From Bacillota bacterium (lineage in GTDB: Bacteria > Bacillota > Clostridia > Lachnospirales > Lachnospiraceae), in NCBI GenBank assembly GCA_023409535.1, contig JAEYGZ010000031.1, forward strand, positions 1 through 64,000: a stretch of DNA of 64,000 nucleotides, in the 5' to 3' direction. The notes below the pieces were generated by a model. The model had not been told where the DNA came from and made no database searches. It saw nothing but the letters and a program-made list of their open reading frames with translations. Positions 63,478 to 64,000 of the stretch are shown here, one piece after another (position 1 is the first letter of the stretch; the number at the start of each line of letters is the position of its first letter). The position numbers and the translations under genes were made by a program.

Positions 63478-64000
63478 TTATTTTCTTCCAGCTGCATCAC
63501 TGGGGTTAAAAATTTTCAAAGAATATTTCCGAATCATTTTATAACCCCATTCTGTTTTTCCCAACCTATTTCCTGCATGCGCATCACTTCCCACCGAGAA
63601 AGTGACTCCTTTATCCGCCAACTGCTTTATCACTGTTTCTCTTGGAGTATTTGTTGCACAATGCAGTTCGTAAGCCATCTCCGATTTCAGCAGTTGGTTT
63701 CCTAATTCATCGATAAAATCACTGTCAAAAAAACGTTTACTTATTTCACGGCAAAGTCGTTTTCGAGATTCATAGGTTGTTTTACCGGTACCAAATATTC
63801 CAATCGGAAGATAGCCCTCCGGATGGCCGAGAACATCCCCCTTGCCTGATGCCGCCATGTTAAGTAATTTCTCTTTATACTTATTCCAGTAACATGGATC
63901 AAAATAATCCTCTTCTGTTATTTGTCCGTCATATTCCACATAATGCGGACTGGTAATTATGATGTCACACATGTTTTGTGCATCCTTCGACAAATTGCTC
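63478..64000 (-). CDS. PHP-domain phosphoesterase, C-terminal part (cut by window edge)
   Basis: At least 173 residues; the frame stays open to the right edge, so the N-terminal metal motifs are missing from view. Visible metal-binding blocks are GDVLGHPEGYLP and FSVGSDAHAGNRLGKTE, as in PHP/histidinol-phosphatase-like hydrolases. Same strand as the three oxidoreductases and probably the upstream member of that group. Substrate unknown. Confidence 0.8.
   Translation of the reverse strand, partial: SNLSKDAQNMCDIIITSPHYVEYDGQITEEDYFDPCYWNKYKEKLLNMAASGKGDVLGHPEGYLPIGIFGTGKTTYESRKRLCREISKRFFDSDFIDELGNQLLKSEMAYELHCATNTPRETVIKQLADKGVTFSVGSDAHAGNRLGKTEWGYKMIRKYSLKIFNPSDAAGRK

Overview
The window looks like chromosomal DNA of a strictly anaerobic Firmicute, most likely class Clostridia and probably a Lachnospiraceae relative. 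Evidence for this is the strong purine-rich ribosome binding sites, TTGACA/TATAAT-type promoters with 17-base spacers, a T-box ahead of serS, an Ech-type [NiFe] hydrogenase with its full maturation set, radical-SAM and ferredoxin-type proteins, and c-di-GMP and chemotaxis genes. Apart from a broken PIN-type gene at the left end, it reads as ordinary, densely coded chromosome. There is no phage, IS element, CRISPR array, rRNA or tRNA.

Layout. 0-1 kb: remnant of a PIN-like nuclease gene. 1-3.5 kb: operon of a PflX-like radical SAM protein and an RlmCD-type 23S rRNA methyltransferase. 3.5-12.3 kb: a transmembrane Ser/Thr kinase with a leucine-rich-repeat ectodomain, a 1869-residue secreted protein with internal repeats, and an HTH regulator. 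12.4-14 kb: a tiny gene and a stand-alone MshEN (c-di-GMP-binding type) protein. 14-19.2 kb: ferredoxin-type aldo/keto reductase, then an operon of coiled-coil exported protein, FtsE, FtsX and threonine aldolase. 19.25-19.71 kb: a long imperfect foldback element. 19.7-28.7 kb: a four-module CoA-disulfide reductase/rhodanese/TusA/DsrE protein, a REC-HDOD protein, a sensor-GGDEF-EAL protein, a small cysteine-cluster protein and a membrane 5'-nucleotidase.

28.9-43.6 kb is a large sugar-salvage block. murQ, an ABC sugar importer without its ATPase, anmK, a double-GNAT protein, a PIG-L-like protein, nagZ, a BadF-type kinase (murK) and namZ (DUF1343) run on the minus strand. An RpiR-type regulator converges on namZ and diverges from a ROK kinase plus GH4 phospho-glucosidase pair. 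Together these proteins could import peptidoglycan fragments, cleave them in the cytoplasm, phosphorylate MurNAc or anhydro-MurNAc, and convert MurNAc-6P to GlcNAc-6P. The murQ promoter region is duplicated in tandem.

44-56 kb is one long minus-strand operon: echABCDEF, hypA, hypB, hypF, hypC, hypD, hypE and a lactonase-family beta-propeller. It encodes a membrane-bound, ferredoxin-linked, ion-pumping hydrogenase plus its NiFe-cofactor assembly line. A good promoter is followed almost at once by an intrinsic terminator, so the operon may be controlled by attenuation. serS lies divergently behind a T-box.

58-64 kb: a methyl-accepting chemotaxis protein, three consecutive Gfo/Idh/MocA oxidoreductases and the C-terminal part of a PHP-domain protein cut by the window edge.
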